From Bog-473 sp036489775 (lineage in GTDB: Bacteria; Actinomycetota; Acidimicrobiia; Acidimicrobiales; RAAP-2), in assembly GCA_036489775.1 (NCBI GenBank), contig DASXFC010000038.1, positions 98,850 through 162,849 of the forward strand: 64,000 nt of DNA, written 5' to 3'. Shown one piece after another: positions 7,723 to 15,096 of this stretch. Both the position numbers and the translations under genes were made by a program. Each line of letters begins with the position of its first letter. Positions within the stretch are counted from its first letter, which is position 1. The notes under the pieces were generated by a model. It was not told where the DNA came from. It searched no databases and saw nothing but the letters and a program-made list of their open reading frames with translations.

Positions 7723-8124
7723 TCACTCTGGCGCCGGCTCTGGTCCCGCTCCGGGAAAGGAGATGACACGCCAGATCCTGCCCTGGTCATCGAGCTGGAC
7801 CACGTTCAGCCCCGATTCGGCCACGGCGCCACGATCGAGCCGCTCCCAGGTGAAATGGAAGTACCCGTGGTGCCCGTCCACGGCGCTGGTTCGCCGCAAT
7901 TGGGCGTTGCGCCAGGCATCGTGGCGGAAGTGGGCGAAGGCATCGCTCAGACCGTCAGGCCCATCGAAAACGGCGGTCGGGGTGACGAATCTGAAGCCGG
8001 GGGCCAGGTCGGCGCTGAGTCGTTCCAGGCGCATCCGGTCATCGGGCTCGAAAACCTCTGCCATCAACCGGTCAGCGCGTTCCTCCAACGTGTCGGCGTC
8101 ATGCGGTTGGTGGTGCCGGAACAC
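7723..8124 (-). CDS. SnoaL-like/NTF2-fold protein
   Basis: About 133 residues if started at the GTG at 8124, just after the stop of the upstream methyltransferase. Motifs ADTLEERADRLMAEVFEPDD, LAPGFRFVTPTAVFDGPDGL and YFHFTWERLDRGAVAESGLN with a closing GRIWRVISFPG are typical of the SnoaL/NTF2 cone fold. Such proteins are small isomerases, cyclases or hydrolases, or ligand-binding accessories; no catalytic pair is assigned here. An alternative ATG lies about 25 codons downstream (MAEVFEPDD). Confidence 0.72.
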   Translation of the reverse strand: MFRHHQPHDADTLEERADRLMAEVFEPDDRMRLERLSADLAPGFRFVTPTAVFDGPDGLSDAFAHFRHDAWRNAQLRRTSAVDGHHGYFHFTWERLDRGAVAESGLNVVQLDDQGRIWRVISFPGAGPEPAPE

Positions 8125-8155
8125 GGCCGCAGTCTGGCAGAGACGGCGCCATCGG

Positions 8156-8833
8156 TCATGGTCGGCGGACGGCCCACACGTAGAGCCGCTCAGTCGGCTG
8201 CTCTTCCTCGTAGGGTGCACGCTGGTGGGCCTCACGGATGGCAAAGCCGGCCCCTTCGACCAGCTCGACCAACTCATCGAGCGCGAACAGGGTGGCATCG
8301 AGCGACACGGGCTGCTCGAGCATCACGTCGGCGTGGAGTGTGCCCGCGCCTTCGTGGGCCGCGAGCAGGAGTTCATCCCCCTCGATCAGGGCCCGGTGCA
8401 TCTCGGCCAACGCGTTTGGGACGACGGGTCGGGGCATGTGGATGATGGCGTAGAAGGTCACGATGGCGCTGTACGAACTGTGATCGACCGGCAGTGCGGT
8501 CATATCTCCGGGCCGGAACGAGAGGCCTTGGAACCGCCGTCCGGCCTCAGCCACCATGGCGGGGGAGAGGTCGATGCCGGTCACCGGCAGCTGGTGCCCG
8601 GCCAGGTAGGCGCCGATGTGCCCGGGGCCGCAGCCGAGGTCACAGACGGGTACTTCGACCGTGCTTCGTCCCGTCACCGCCGCCGCGAAGCGGTCGAGCA
8701 GGTCGCGGTCGAAGGGTTTGTGCGACAGCTCGTCGATGAAGGTGTCGGCGTAACGGGTGGCCACCAGGTCGTAGGTCGGACGTGGGTCGGCCCACTGGCC
8801 GGGGTCAGGATCGGGTCGGCCATCTGGTGTCAT
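8156..8833 (-). CDS. Class I SAM-dependent methyltransferase
   Basis: A 225-residue protein from the ATG at 8833, whose ATGA overlaps the stop of the GNAT gene. Motif I is VCDLGCGPGHIGAYL, followed by GIDLSPAMVAEAGRRF (motif post-I, acidic Asp) and GDMTALPVDHSSYSAIVTFYA. The middle HMPRPVVPNALAEMHRALIEGDELLLAAHEG matches the Methyltransf_11/25 type. The acceptor is not evident; such enzymes methylate small molecules. The short Pro/Asp-rich N-terminus may be disordered. Confidence 0.88.
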   Translation of the reverse strand: MTPDGRPDPDPGQWADPRPTYDLVATRYADTFIDELSHKPFDRDLLDRFAAAVTGRSTVEVPVCDLGCGPGHIGAYLAGHQLPVTGIDLSPAMVAEAGRRFQGLSFRPGDMTALPVDHSSYSAIVTFYAIIHMPRPVVPNALAEMHRALIEGDELLLAAHEGAGTLHADVMLEQPVSLDATLFALDELVELVEGAGFAIREAHQRAPYEEEQPTERLYVWAVRRP

Positions 8834-9414
8834 CGTGACATCCAGCCTGCCCGGTCCAGGCTGTAGCGATCGACATCGACCGGGTACTCGTTGATCTGCT
8901 CGGAGCCTGCGAGTCGTTCTTGCCACGAAAATCCGCCACGCGCCGCGAGGTGCACCGATGCCGCGTTGTCCGGTTCGATGAAGACATCGAGGGAAGGGAT
9001 GGCCAGTTCCTCGAACGCAAATTGCGCCACCCCCTGCAGTGCAGCCATGGCCAGCCCTGCACCTCGGAAGCGCGCCAGTACCCAGTAACCGATGCTGGCC
9101 CTCCCCAGATCGATCTGCTTTAACCACAGTGCCGCTGAACCCACGGCGCGCCCGGGCTCATCCGCCCGACACAACGCGAACGAGTAGCCGTGCCCCTCGA
9201 TGGCCAGGGCGAGCTGCCGGTCGATGAAGGCATGGGCATCGTCGATGGAGCTGTGAGCCGTCACAGAGGTCACCCGCACGATGTCCGCCTCCCGCGCTGC
9301 CTCCATCACCAGCGCGGCGTCATCCTCGACGAAGGCGCGCAGCAGCACCGGTCCCGACTCGATGGTGGGCAACGTCAGAGGCGGGTCGAAGCGCCTGACG
9401 TCCAAGGGGCTCAT
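8830..9414 (-). CDS. GNAT family N-acetyltransferase
   Basis: A 194-residue acetyltransferase of the RimJ/RimL type (Acetyltransf_3). It opens PPLTLPTIESGPVLLRAFVE and carries GYWVLARFRGAGLAMAALQG, the acetyl-CoA loop R-x-x-G-x-A/G, then FEELAIPSLDVFIEPDNAAS and the 'N-x-A-S-x-x-x-A-x-x-x-G-F' closing motif. RimJ-like members acetylate alpha-amino groups of proteins or small amines. It overlaps genes on both sides by 4 bases, placing it firmly inside the methyltransferase operon. Confidence 0.9.
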   Translation of the reverse strand: MSPLDVRRFDPPLTLPTIESGPVLLRAFVEDDAALVMEAAREADIVRVTSVTAHSSIDDAHAFIDRQLALAIEGHGYSFALCRADEPGRAVGSAALWLKQIDLGRASIGYWVLARFRGAGLAMAALQGVAQFAFEELAIPSLDVFIEPDNAASVHLAARGGFSWQERLAGSEQINEYPVDVDRYSLDRAGWMSR

Positions 9415-10553
9415 CGCAGCGCGAAGTACCCCGGGACGAGGTGGTGCGGTGTATCGAGGTAGCCCTTGGCTTCGGGGTTGCCGGCGAACCGACCGTGGCT
9501 CCAGCGCACCTCGATGTGGCCCGCCACCTCGGTGGTCTCACCGGTGGCCCGGTGACGCACCGTCGCCGTCCAGCCCACCCGGGGCTGCCCGCCGGGTTGG
9601 GCGAAGACCTCGAACCGGCGCAGCGCGAACTGCTGGCGCCAGTCCCAGGCCGTGGCGATACGCAGCCGCAATGAGGTGGCATCGTCCGTCCCCAGCACGA
9701 AGTAGGGCGTGGCCCCCATCCGCAGCAGCCGCCACAACATGGATTCGCTGGCCGCCGTCCCGCCGGACAGGGCGGCTCGCCACCGGGCGGCCGAGGCCGA
9801 CGCCACCTGGTTCGACAGCGTTTGGTAGGCCTCTCGAGCGCCGTCGGGCCAGCCACCCCTCAGCGCCAGGCCGAGCGCCTTGCGCTGGGCCGTGGTCAGT
9901 TCAGTCGCCCGTTCGGGCAGCCCGGCGATCTCGTCGCGCGAATGGGCGCTGACGGCACCACCGTCGGGCTCGGTGCCAAACCCCAACCCGGGTAGGGCCG
10001 GGGCGTCGCCGGCCGGGTTGGTCCCCGCGGCCGCCCCAACCGGTGGGCCAGCCACCAGGGCCCATCGCACTACCGCGTAGAGCTCCTGGTACTGCTCCGG
10101 AGCCACCTCGGCGTACCAGTCGGTGACCTCGTCACGGCCGCGGCGGACCGAACCGCCGGCCCGCAGGAGATCGAACACGTTGGCCGGCGAGACATTGAAC
10201 AAGATGTGCGACAGGTACTTGCAGCTGATCAGGTAGACGTGGTCCACCCGGAGGTCGATTGGTGCCACCTCGTCGCCGGGCGCCCGCCCCGATCCCTTCC
10301 ACTCGACGACGACCGGGCGTCGTCCCCGGAGTCCGTCCGCCGCGCTCAGGAAGGCCTTGCCGTTCTCCCACGCCGCGTGGAACTCGGCGTCATAACTCCC
10401 CGACGCCCGCAAGGCGGCCAGGTCGTCCCAGTCCTCAGGGGAAAGGGTGCGCATGACGGCAGGGCGACTGCGCAGGATCTCATCGAGGTCACCGCTCCCG
10501 AGCAGGCCCAGACCGGTGCCCACCTCCGTCACCATGGTGCGCGGCCCGGCCAC
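9411..10553 (-). CDS. Unknown protein, possible nuclease-like partner of the DNA methyltransferase
   Basis: A 380-residue protein I cannot assign to a family. Residues 80-130 hold the most conserved-looking part: PVVVEWKGSGRAPGDEVAPI, then DLRVDHVYLISCKYLSHILF, where E84-x-K86, D100 and K112 sit on predicted beta strands. This recalls, without proving, the acidic and lysine constellation of PD-(D/E)XK nucleases. Residues 175-210 are Gly/Pro/Ala-rich, probably a linker. The C-terminal half (ATPYFVLGTDDATSLRLRIA, then WDWRQQFALRRFEVFA) looks like a separate beta-rich domain. It starts 54 bases after the 104-residue gene that overlaps the DNA methyltransferase gene, so all three are probably co-transcribed. 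Confidence 0.45.
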   Translation of the reverse strand: MAGPRTMVTEVGTGLGLLGSGDLDEILRSRPAVMRTLSPEDWDDLAALRASGSYDAEFHAAWENGKAFLSAADGLRGRRPVVVEWKGSGRAPGDEVAPIDLRVDHVYLISCKYLSHILFNVSPANVFDLLRAGGSVRRGRDEVTDWYAEVAPEQYQELYAVVRWALVAGPPVGAAAGTNPAGDAPALPGLGFGTEPDGGAVSAHSRDEIAGLPERATELTTAQRKALGLALRGGWPDGAREAYQTLSNQVASASAARWRAALSGGTAASESMLWRLLRMGATPYFVLGTDDATSLRLRIATAWDWRQQFALRRFEVFAQPGGQPRVGWTATVRHRATGETTEVAGHIEVRWSHGRFAGNPEAKGYLDTPHHLVPGYFALR

Positions 10554-10571
10554 GGCTGCATCCTCCCACTA

Positions 10572-10585
10572 CCGGCCGCGGCCGG
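10572..10585. repeat. 14-bp GC-only palindrome in the gap between two operon genes
   Basis: CCGGCCGCGGCCGG is a perfect palindrome in the 54-base gap between the 104- and 380-residue genes. As RNA it could only form a very tight stem. It may be an attenuator or chance in GC-rich DNA. Confidence 0.3.
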
Positions 10586-10607
10586 AAACGACCGAACCGG
10601 CCCTCGG

Positions 10608-10922
10608 CTAATCGTTGAAGAGGGGCGAGAGCTGCAGCTCGATCGGCCCCACGGCCACCTCGCCGGCCCCGTGATACTCGGTGCTCTCGTACACGTCGAC
10701 TGCCAGTCCGGTGCGCTCGATGAAGTCGAATACAGCGTCGCCCCAGCGTTCCTCGCGCAGCGCCAACTGCAGGGCCTCCCGTTCACCGGCCGGGAGATGG
10801 CTGCCTGGCGTGGTGGCCACCAGCTGGCAGGCCAGGACCCAGTTCAAGGTGGCCAGGTTCTCGGCCACGAAGACGCGAGGTGGATCGTCGCGGACGATGG
10901 CGCAGGCAACCTGCGCGCTCAC
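10608..10922 (-). CDS. Small unknown protein between DNA methyltransferase and candidate nuclease
   Basis: 104 residues, overlapping the stop of the DNA methyltransferase by 4 bases. It starts MSAQVACAIVRDDPPRVFVA; NLATLNWVLACQLVATTPG is amphipathic, and EREALQLALREERWGDAVFD is helical. The tail is acidic (IELQLSPLFND). No Cys or His cluster, signal peptide or membrane segment is seen. I do not recognise it. Overlap and spacing suggest a specificity, assembly or control role for the methyltransferase operon, which is inference. Confidence 0.5.
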   Translation of the reverse strand: MSAQVACAIVRDDPPRVFVAENLATLNWVLACQLVATTPGSHLPAGEREALQLALREERWGDAVFDFIERTGLAVDVYESTEYHGAGEVAVGPIELQLSPLFND

Positions 10923-12328
10923 ACTGCTCCCGGCGACAGATCAGTCCGGGCCCAGAAGCCGGGCAGTGGTGTCACCGTGCCCCGGGTGGCGTAGGACTTC
11001 AACCGGGCTCGGGCTGAATTCGACAGCAGGTCAACCGCATCGAAGAAGTCGCCCGGTCCGCAGGCCCGCAAGGCCCGATCGGCCTCGCTGCCGGCCCGGG
11101 GGAGCTGGGTGGTGAGCACCACGAACGGGTGGAAGCGCTGGCTGGCCATCACATGGGCCCGCCCCAGCGTCTTCCAGATGATGTCGGTCTTGGCCATCCC
11201 ACCTCGATAGGCCGAGTTCGCTCCGGCCACATCGAAGTACCAGGTCCGACCGGATGCATCCTCGGCGGTGAAGTCCACGGCCAGGCCGGTGCCGCGCAGG
11301 CGTCGGTTGGCCCGGATGTCGCGGAAGCCGGCTTCGGCCAGAGCGTCCTTGGCCAGCGTCCCGGCCGAGGCACCACGGTCGTCGACCCGATCGCTCGAGA
11401 CCCCCTGGGCGGCGGCCTCGTGGGTCACCCGGGCCCGGGCCAGGTCGACGTAGGCCGGATCGAGGTCGTAACCGATGGCATCGCGGGCGGTGCGCCGGGC
11501 CGCCACCACCGTGGAGCCCGAGCCCAGGAAGGGGTCGACCACCAGGTCGCCGAGGAAGGTGTAGAGCTCGATCAGCCGCTGCGGCAGTTCCACCGGGAAA
11601 GGCGCGGGGTGATGCACCCGCACCGCGCTCTCGGGCGGTATGTCCCACACGTCGAGCGACAGCGCCATGAAGTCGTCTGCCTTGATAGAGGCCTGGTGGG
11701 GGAGCCCCGCCGCCTTGCGCTCCTTGGGACTCATGGCCCGCCCGAACCGACCCTTGCTGGCCACGATGACCCGCTCGGTCACATCGCGCAGCACCGGGTT
11801 GGCCGGCGAGCGGAACGAACCCCACGCACACGAGCCACTGGCCCCGTCGCCCTTCTGCCAGATGATCTCGCCCCGGGGCAGCAGGTGCAGGTCGTCCTGG
11901 AGGATGGACATGACGTCGGCGGCCAAGCTGCGGTAGGGCTTGCGACCGAGGTTGGCCACGTTGACGGCGATGCGCCCGCCCGGCTCGAGCACCCGCTTGC
12001 ACTCGGCGAAGACATCACGCAGCAGTTGCAGGTACTCGAGATAGGAGCCGGGCACCCCCTCGCGGTCGAGTTCCTCCTCGTACTGTTTTCCTGCGAAGTA
12101 GGGAGGTGAGGTGACGACCAGGGCCACCGAATCGTCGGCCACCGCATCCATCCGGCGGGCATCACCACACCGGCAGGACTCGATCACCGGCTCGTGGGGC
12201 GTGATCTGCTCGTCGGCGCTCAGCTCCGGTGCTTCGAAGCGGGCGTAGAAGGCGTCCGCCACGTGGGATTCGCGGCGCCCGACACCGAAATTGGAGGTTG
12301 AGGTCGCAGTGCGACGGCGTGGTGCCAT
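10919..12328 (-). CDS. Beta-class DNA (adenine-N6 or cytosine-N4) methyltransferase with extra C-terminal domain
   Basis: 469 residues. Motif IV is TSPPY (73-77), and motif I, DPFLGSGST (265-273), comes after it with a long target-recognition-like region between. That order defines the beta class of amino-methyltransferases; an SPPY core often means N4-cytosine but N6-adenine is possible. After the methyltransferase fold (to about 300), residues 325-469 form a second domain with GLAVDFTAEDASGRTWYFDV, an AGA turn and KTDIIWKTLGRAHVM. This looks like a nuclease-type or DNA-handling beta-alpha core and is not part of ordinary solitary methyltransferases. First gene of an eight-gene run, divergent from the LprI-like gene. 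Confidence 0.85.
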   Translation of the reverse strand: MAPRRRTATSTSNFGVGRRESHVADAFYARFEAPELSADEQITPHEPVIESCRCGDARRMDAVADDSVALVVTSPPYFAGKQYEEELDREGVPGSYLEYLQLLRDVFAECKRVLEPGGRIAVNVANLGRKPYRSLAADVMSILQDDLHLLPRGEIIWQKGDGASGSCAWGSFRSPANPVLRDVTERVIVASKGRFGRAMSPKERKAAGLPHQASIKADDFMALSLDVWDIPPESAVRVHHPAPFPVELPQRLIELYTFLGDLVVDPFLGSGSTVVAARRTARDAIGYDLDPAYVDLARARVTHEAAAQGVSSDRVDDRGASAGTLAKDALAEAGFRDIRANRRLRGTGLAVDFTAEDASGRTWYFDVAGANSAYRGGMAKTDIIWKTLGRAHVMASQRFHPFVVLTTQLPRAGSEADRALRACGPGDFFDAVDLLSNSARARLKSYATRGTVTPLPGFWARTDLSPGAV

Positions 12329-12458
12329 GGGGTTCCCCGACCCTACCGAATGCCCGCGAAGGGTCGGGTGATGCCGTCTGCTGCCGCCATGGCCATGGAT
12401 ACGACCCTAAATCGGTGCTGTGACAGGGACGGGTGGGCGAGTCTTGGCACACTGGGGA

Positions 12459-12971
12459 ATGACCAGACCCGTATTCCGTCGACTGGCCCTGCTCGCCGCC
12501 CTATCGGCGGCATCGCTCTTCGCTGCGGTCCTCCCGGCCGGCGCTGACATCCGGGGCTCGAAGCTTCAGCCAACGGTGATCCCGAATCCCTACCAGGTCC
12601 ACGGTCGCAGCCGTCCCCTGGCCTGCAACGACAACACCACCATCGGTCAGGAGGGCTGCCAGGAGCGCCAGAACCTGACTCTGATCTCGGTGCTCAACGC
12701 CGATCAGCGGGTGATCTTCGGGTTGCTCCACGACAATGCCGCCCGGCGTCGTCTCAACACGGCGCAGGTGGCCTGGCTCTCGTACGCCAAGGCGGACTGC
12801 GTCAGCCAGTCCGATGTCTACGAAGGCGGAAGCGAGGCACCGGTCATCGCCGGGGTATGCTTGGTCAGCCAGGACACCGCTCGCATCGCCGACCTCAAGA
12901 CATTCTATTCGATGTTGATTCAGGCCACCGCTCGTCCGCCAGCTTTCCCAGAACCACCGGCGGCGTCGTAG
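12459..12971 (+). CDS. Secreted LprI-like (lysozyme inhibitor LprI domain) protein
   Basis: A 170-residue protein from the ATG at 12459. The N-terminus MTRPVFRRLALLAALSAASL continues to a PAGA-D cleavage region, a clear Sec signal peptide. The mature part has paired Cys (LACNDNTTIGQEGCQERQNL) and the LprI/DUF1311 core LNTAQVAWLSYAKADCVSQS followed by a C in GVCLVSQDTARIADLKTFY. The family binds lysozyme or other envelope targets in some bacteria. No lipobox is visible, so it is probably released or periplasmic-like. It ends 35 bases before the DUF1801 gene. Confidence 0.8.
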   Translation: MTRPVFRRLALLAALSAASLFAAVLPAGADIRGSKLQPTVIPNPYQVHGRSRPLACNDNTTIGQEGCQERQNLTLISVLNADQRVIFGLLHDNAARRRLNTAQVAWLSYAKADCVSQSDVYEGGSEAPVIAGVCLVSQDTARIADLKTFYSMLIQATARPPAFPEPPAAS

Positions 12972-13006
12972 AGACAGGAATCGGCAGAAACGATAAGAAT
13001 CGGCCT

Positions 13007-13516
13007 ATGGCCGCCGGAGAGATCGACGACTACCTCAGGGGGATTGAGGAGCCCAAGCGATCGACGCTCGAGCAGCTCCGCCGCGACATCGTGAAAGTCA
13101 TTCCTGATGCTGAGCAGTGCATCGCTTACGGTTGTCCCGCCTTCAAGGTGGAGAGCAAGACGGTTGCCGGATTTGCCGCCTTCAAGAATGACCTGAGCTA
13201 TCTCCCGCACTGCGGTTCGGTCTTCCGAGACCTGGCGGACGAGCTGAGTGGGTACCAGATGTCCGCAGGTGCCCTTCGGATTCCCGTGGATCAGCCGTTG
13301 CCGGCTGCGCTGGTAAGAAAGCTGATCGAAGTGCGAATCAAGCAAGCCTTTCCTGAGGACTTAGGACCGGGACGTCCGACAACCTGCCTCGGCAAAGGAC
13401 CGGTGTCGGGGTCTGTCAGCCGTCGACGAAGTCCACTCTGGCCAACGGGCTGCTCACCACCCATTCGTCGAGGTCGGCTGGCGCCCACCCGCTATCCGGG
13501 CCATTGCGTTGATTGA
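13007..13516 (+). CDS. DUF1801 (YdhG-like) protein with unusual C-terminal extension
   Basis: 169 residues from the ATG at 13007. Residues 1-118 form a complete DUF1801 domain: IDDYLRGIEEPKRSTLEQLR, then IAYGCPAFKVESKTVAGFAA and a closing LVRKLIEVRIKQAFPE. This frataxin-like fold is sometimes called an iron chaperone. The remaining 50 residues are Arg/Pro/Cys-rich, resemble no protein, and their last 101 bases overlap the convergent deazaflavin-family gene antisense. The natural stop may have been lost by a small indel; the functional protein is probably the first 118 residues. Confidence 0.8.
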   Translation: MAAGEIDDYLRGIEEPKRSTLEQLRRDIVKVIPDAEQCIAYGCPAFKVESKTVAGFAAFKNDLSYLPHCGSVFRDLADELSGYQMSAGALRIPVDQPLPAALVRKLIEVRIKQAFPEDLGPGRPTTCLGKGPVSGSVSRRRSPLWPTGCSPPIRRGRLAPTRYPGHCVD

Positions 13517-13838
13517 ACTGGTCGACGAAGTCGGCGAGGATCCGGCGACGTTCGGTCGGGTCAGTGATAACCGTGGCGATTGCGGGGAGATCAGCCACCA
13601 CGCCATGCTTGAGGTGGAAGGTGAAATGTGGATCGGCGGTCAGGTTCGCCAGCCAGTCCCGGATGCGAGGTCCAGGAATACCACTGAGGTAGGTGGAGTC
13701 TTCGAACCGGTAGAAGACGATTTCGATCCGGCGCGGCTCCCCAGATCGCCGACCAGTCGTGGTGATGTCGATCGTTCGCTCTTCGATGCTGGGGGACGCA
13801 CCGATCGCCAGCATCTGGCGTACGTCGTCACGCATCAC
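13416..13838 (-). CDS. Deazaflavin (F420)-dependent nitroreductase family protein
   Basis: A 140-residue split beta-barrel protein. IDITTTGRRSGEPRRIEIVF, then YLSGIPGPRIRDWLANLTAD and HFTFHLKHGV are characteristic of the Ddn/DUF385 family, which binds F420 or FMN and reduces quinones and nitro compounds or is redox-silent. The Gly-Arg-Arg-Ser-Gly loop is the cofactor-phosphate-binding motif. It is convergent with the DUF1801 gene and overlaps its aberrant tail. The start is ATG-ATG at 13838/13835. Confidence 0.85.
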   Translation of the reverse strand: MMRDDVRQMLAIGASPSIEERTIDITTTGRRSGEPRRIEIVFYRFEDSTYLSGIPGPRIRDWLANLTADPHFTFHLKHGVVADLPAIATVITDPTERRRILADFVDQFNQRNGPDSGWAPADLDEWVVSSPLARVDFVDG

Positions 13839-13898
13839 GACAACCCATGCTGGGATCTTATGGCTCGTGTGTGTTGATGAGGCGGCGACACCGTGGTG

Positions 13899-13904
13899 TA
13901 CCGT
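13899..13904 (+). promoter_or_regulatory. TACCGT -10 box before a 25-codon ORF
   Basis: TACCGT ends 7 bases before the ATG of a small ORF, in the same geometry as the globin, ABC transporter and surface-protein genes. TTGATG lies 19 bases upstream as a possible -35. Confidence 0.35.
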
Positions 13905-13911
13905 CGGCGTG

Positions 13912-13989
13912 ATGTCGAACGAACCTCAGACTCGCTGGGAACGGTTCAAACTGTGGCTAGCCCGGCGTATTTCCAACAGGAAGTACTAA
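13912..13989 (+). CDS. Possible 25-residue basic small protein
   Basis: MSNEPQTRWERF then KLWLARRISNRKY: a short, strongly basic, amphipathic peptide with five Arg and two Lys. Support comes from the TACCGT box 7 bases upstream, which would make it a leaderless gene, and from sitting in an otherwise empty gap between divergent genes. No family is recognised and chance cannot be excluded. Confidence 0.35.
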   Translation: MSNEPQTRWERFKLWLARRISNRKY

Positions 13990-13995
13990 CGCCCA

Positions 13996-14868
13996 TTACG
14001 ACCGGACCGGCAATGTGGTTCGGTCAAGGTCGATGGGAGCTGATCGGGACAAGACAGTGACGCCGAGCGCCATGACGCAGAACATGACGCCGGCCAACAC
14101 CTTGTGTGGCGTACTCACATTGAATCGCTCGTCGAAGATCCAGACGCTCAGGACGATGGCGACAGCGGGGTCGACCACGACGATCAAGGGTTGGGAGACG
14201 CTCAATGGGCCAACTTGCAGCGCAGCCTGTTGGAGTATGGAACCAACGACTGCAGACGCCAACAACGCGTAGACGGGCCAGTGCTCCAGCAGGCCTAGTA
14301 ATCCCCTCGCCACCAGCACGTTGGTACTCGCCTTGATGAACGTAGCCATCAGAGCCCAAGTGATCGACGTCGCGATCGCATAGAGCGTGGCTCGACGCAC
14401 GGGAGATCCCCATCCCGCCATGACCGCCAACACGGCCACGGCTCCTCCGAAGATCGCCAGCGCCACAATCCAGTCAACGGCTTTGGGGTGGAGGCGACCA
14501 CCAGTGGGTTCTGCCGTGATGAGGAATACCGCCAGGGCCCCGCACGTGACTACTGCCGCGGTCCAGGCCCTCTTGGCGATGTGCTGGTGGACCCAAAACC
14601 GGCGCAGGATCAGGGCGAAGACCAGCTCGGTGACCAGCAGGGGCTGGACGACGGCGAGCTGGCCATGGTGGAGTGCGACCGCCTGGAAGGCGAATCCCCC
14701 AGCGGCCGCCGCCCAACCGAGAAGCCAGAGGGGGTGGCGGATAAGGATGGAGAAGAGCTCCCATCCACGGTGCTTGCCAGAAAGGTCCACACTGGCCGCG
14801 TGCTGCGTCATGAGGTGCACCGCGTTGGCCAAGGCGGCGGCCAGGGCGAAAACGATTGTGATTGTCAC
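13996..14868 (-). CDS. EamA/DMT-type membrane transporter
   Basis: A 290-residue protein with about nine or ten membrane segments. It begins MTITIVFALAAALANAVHLM, then LWLLGWAAAAGGFAFQAVAL and VVQPLLVTELVFALILRRFW, and in the second half LQVGPLSVSQPLIVVVDPAV and IVLSVWIFDER. The duplicated 'QPLL...E' / 'QPLI...D' signatures are those of the drug/metabolite transporter superfamily in its actinobacterial form (resembling NIPA-like members). Substrate unknown. Started at GTG 14868. Confidence 0.82.
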   Translation of the reverse strand: MTITIVFALAAALANAVHLMTQHAASVDLSGKHRGWELFSILIRHPLWLLGWAAAAGGFAFQAVALHHGQLAVVQPLLVTELVFALILRRFWVHQHIAKRAWTAAVVTCGALAVFLITAEPTGGRLHPKAVDWIVALAIFGGAVAVLAVMAGWGSPVRRATLYAIATSITWALMATFIKASTNVLVARGLLGLLEHWPVYALLASAVVGSILQQAALQVGPLSVSQPLIVVVDPAVAIVLSVWIFDERFNVSTPHKVLAGVMFCVMALGVTVLSRSAPIDLDRTTLPVRS

Positions 14869-15096
14869 ATCACCAATCCCGATGGCGCCCGGGCGGCTGA
14901 GTTCATACGTGGAGTCTGGGCCCTAGAGGAGTTCCGATCCAATGCACTGGCCTCGTGGGCAGCCCGATGCTTCATTCAGAAATTCGAGGGTGACCCGACG
15001 CGCGGGATCCTGGGGTCGGTGATCGCCTTCTCGGCCCCACCTCGGAGGCTTCAGAGCGGGCTCCCCGACTGATTGGGCCGTCCGCGCGCACCTCCT

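Noticed and set aside
6091..8445. A 784-codon open frame on the plus strand opposite the LLM/enoyl-CoA hydratase genes
   Set aside because: Its composition is Arg/Gly/Ala/His low complexity with no domain; the genes it covers on the other strand have clear families. Long antisense frames are common in high-GC DNA.
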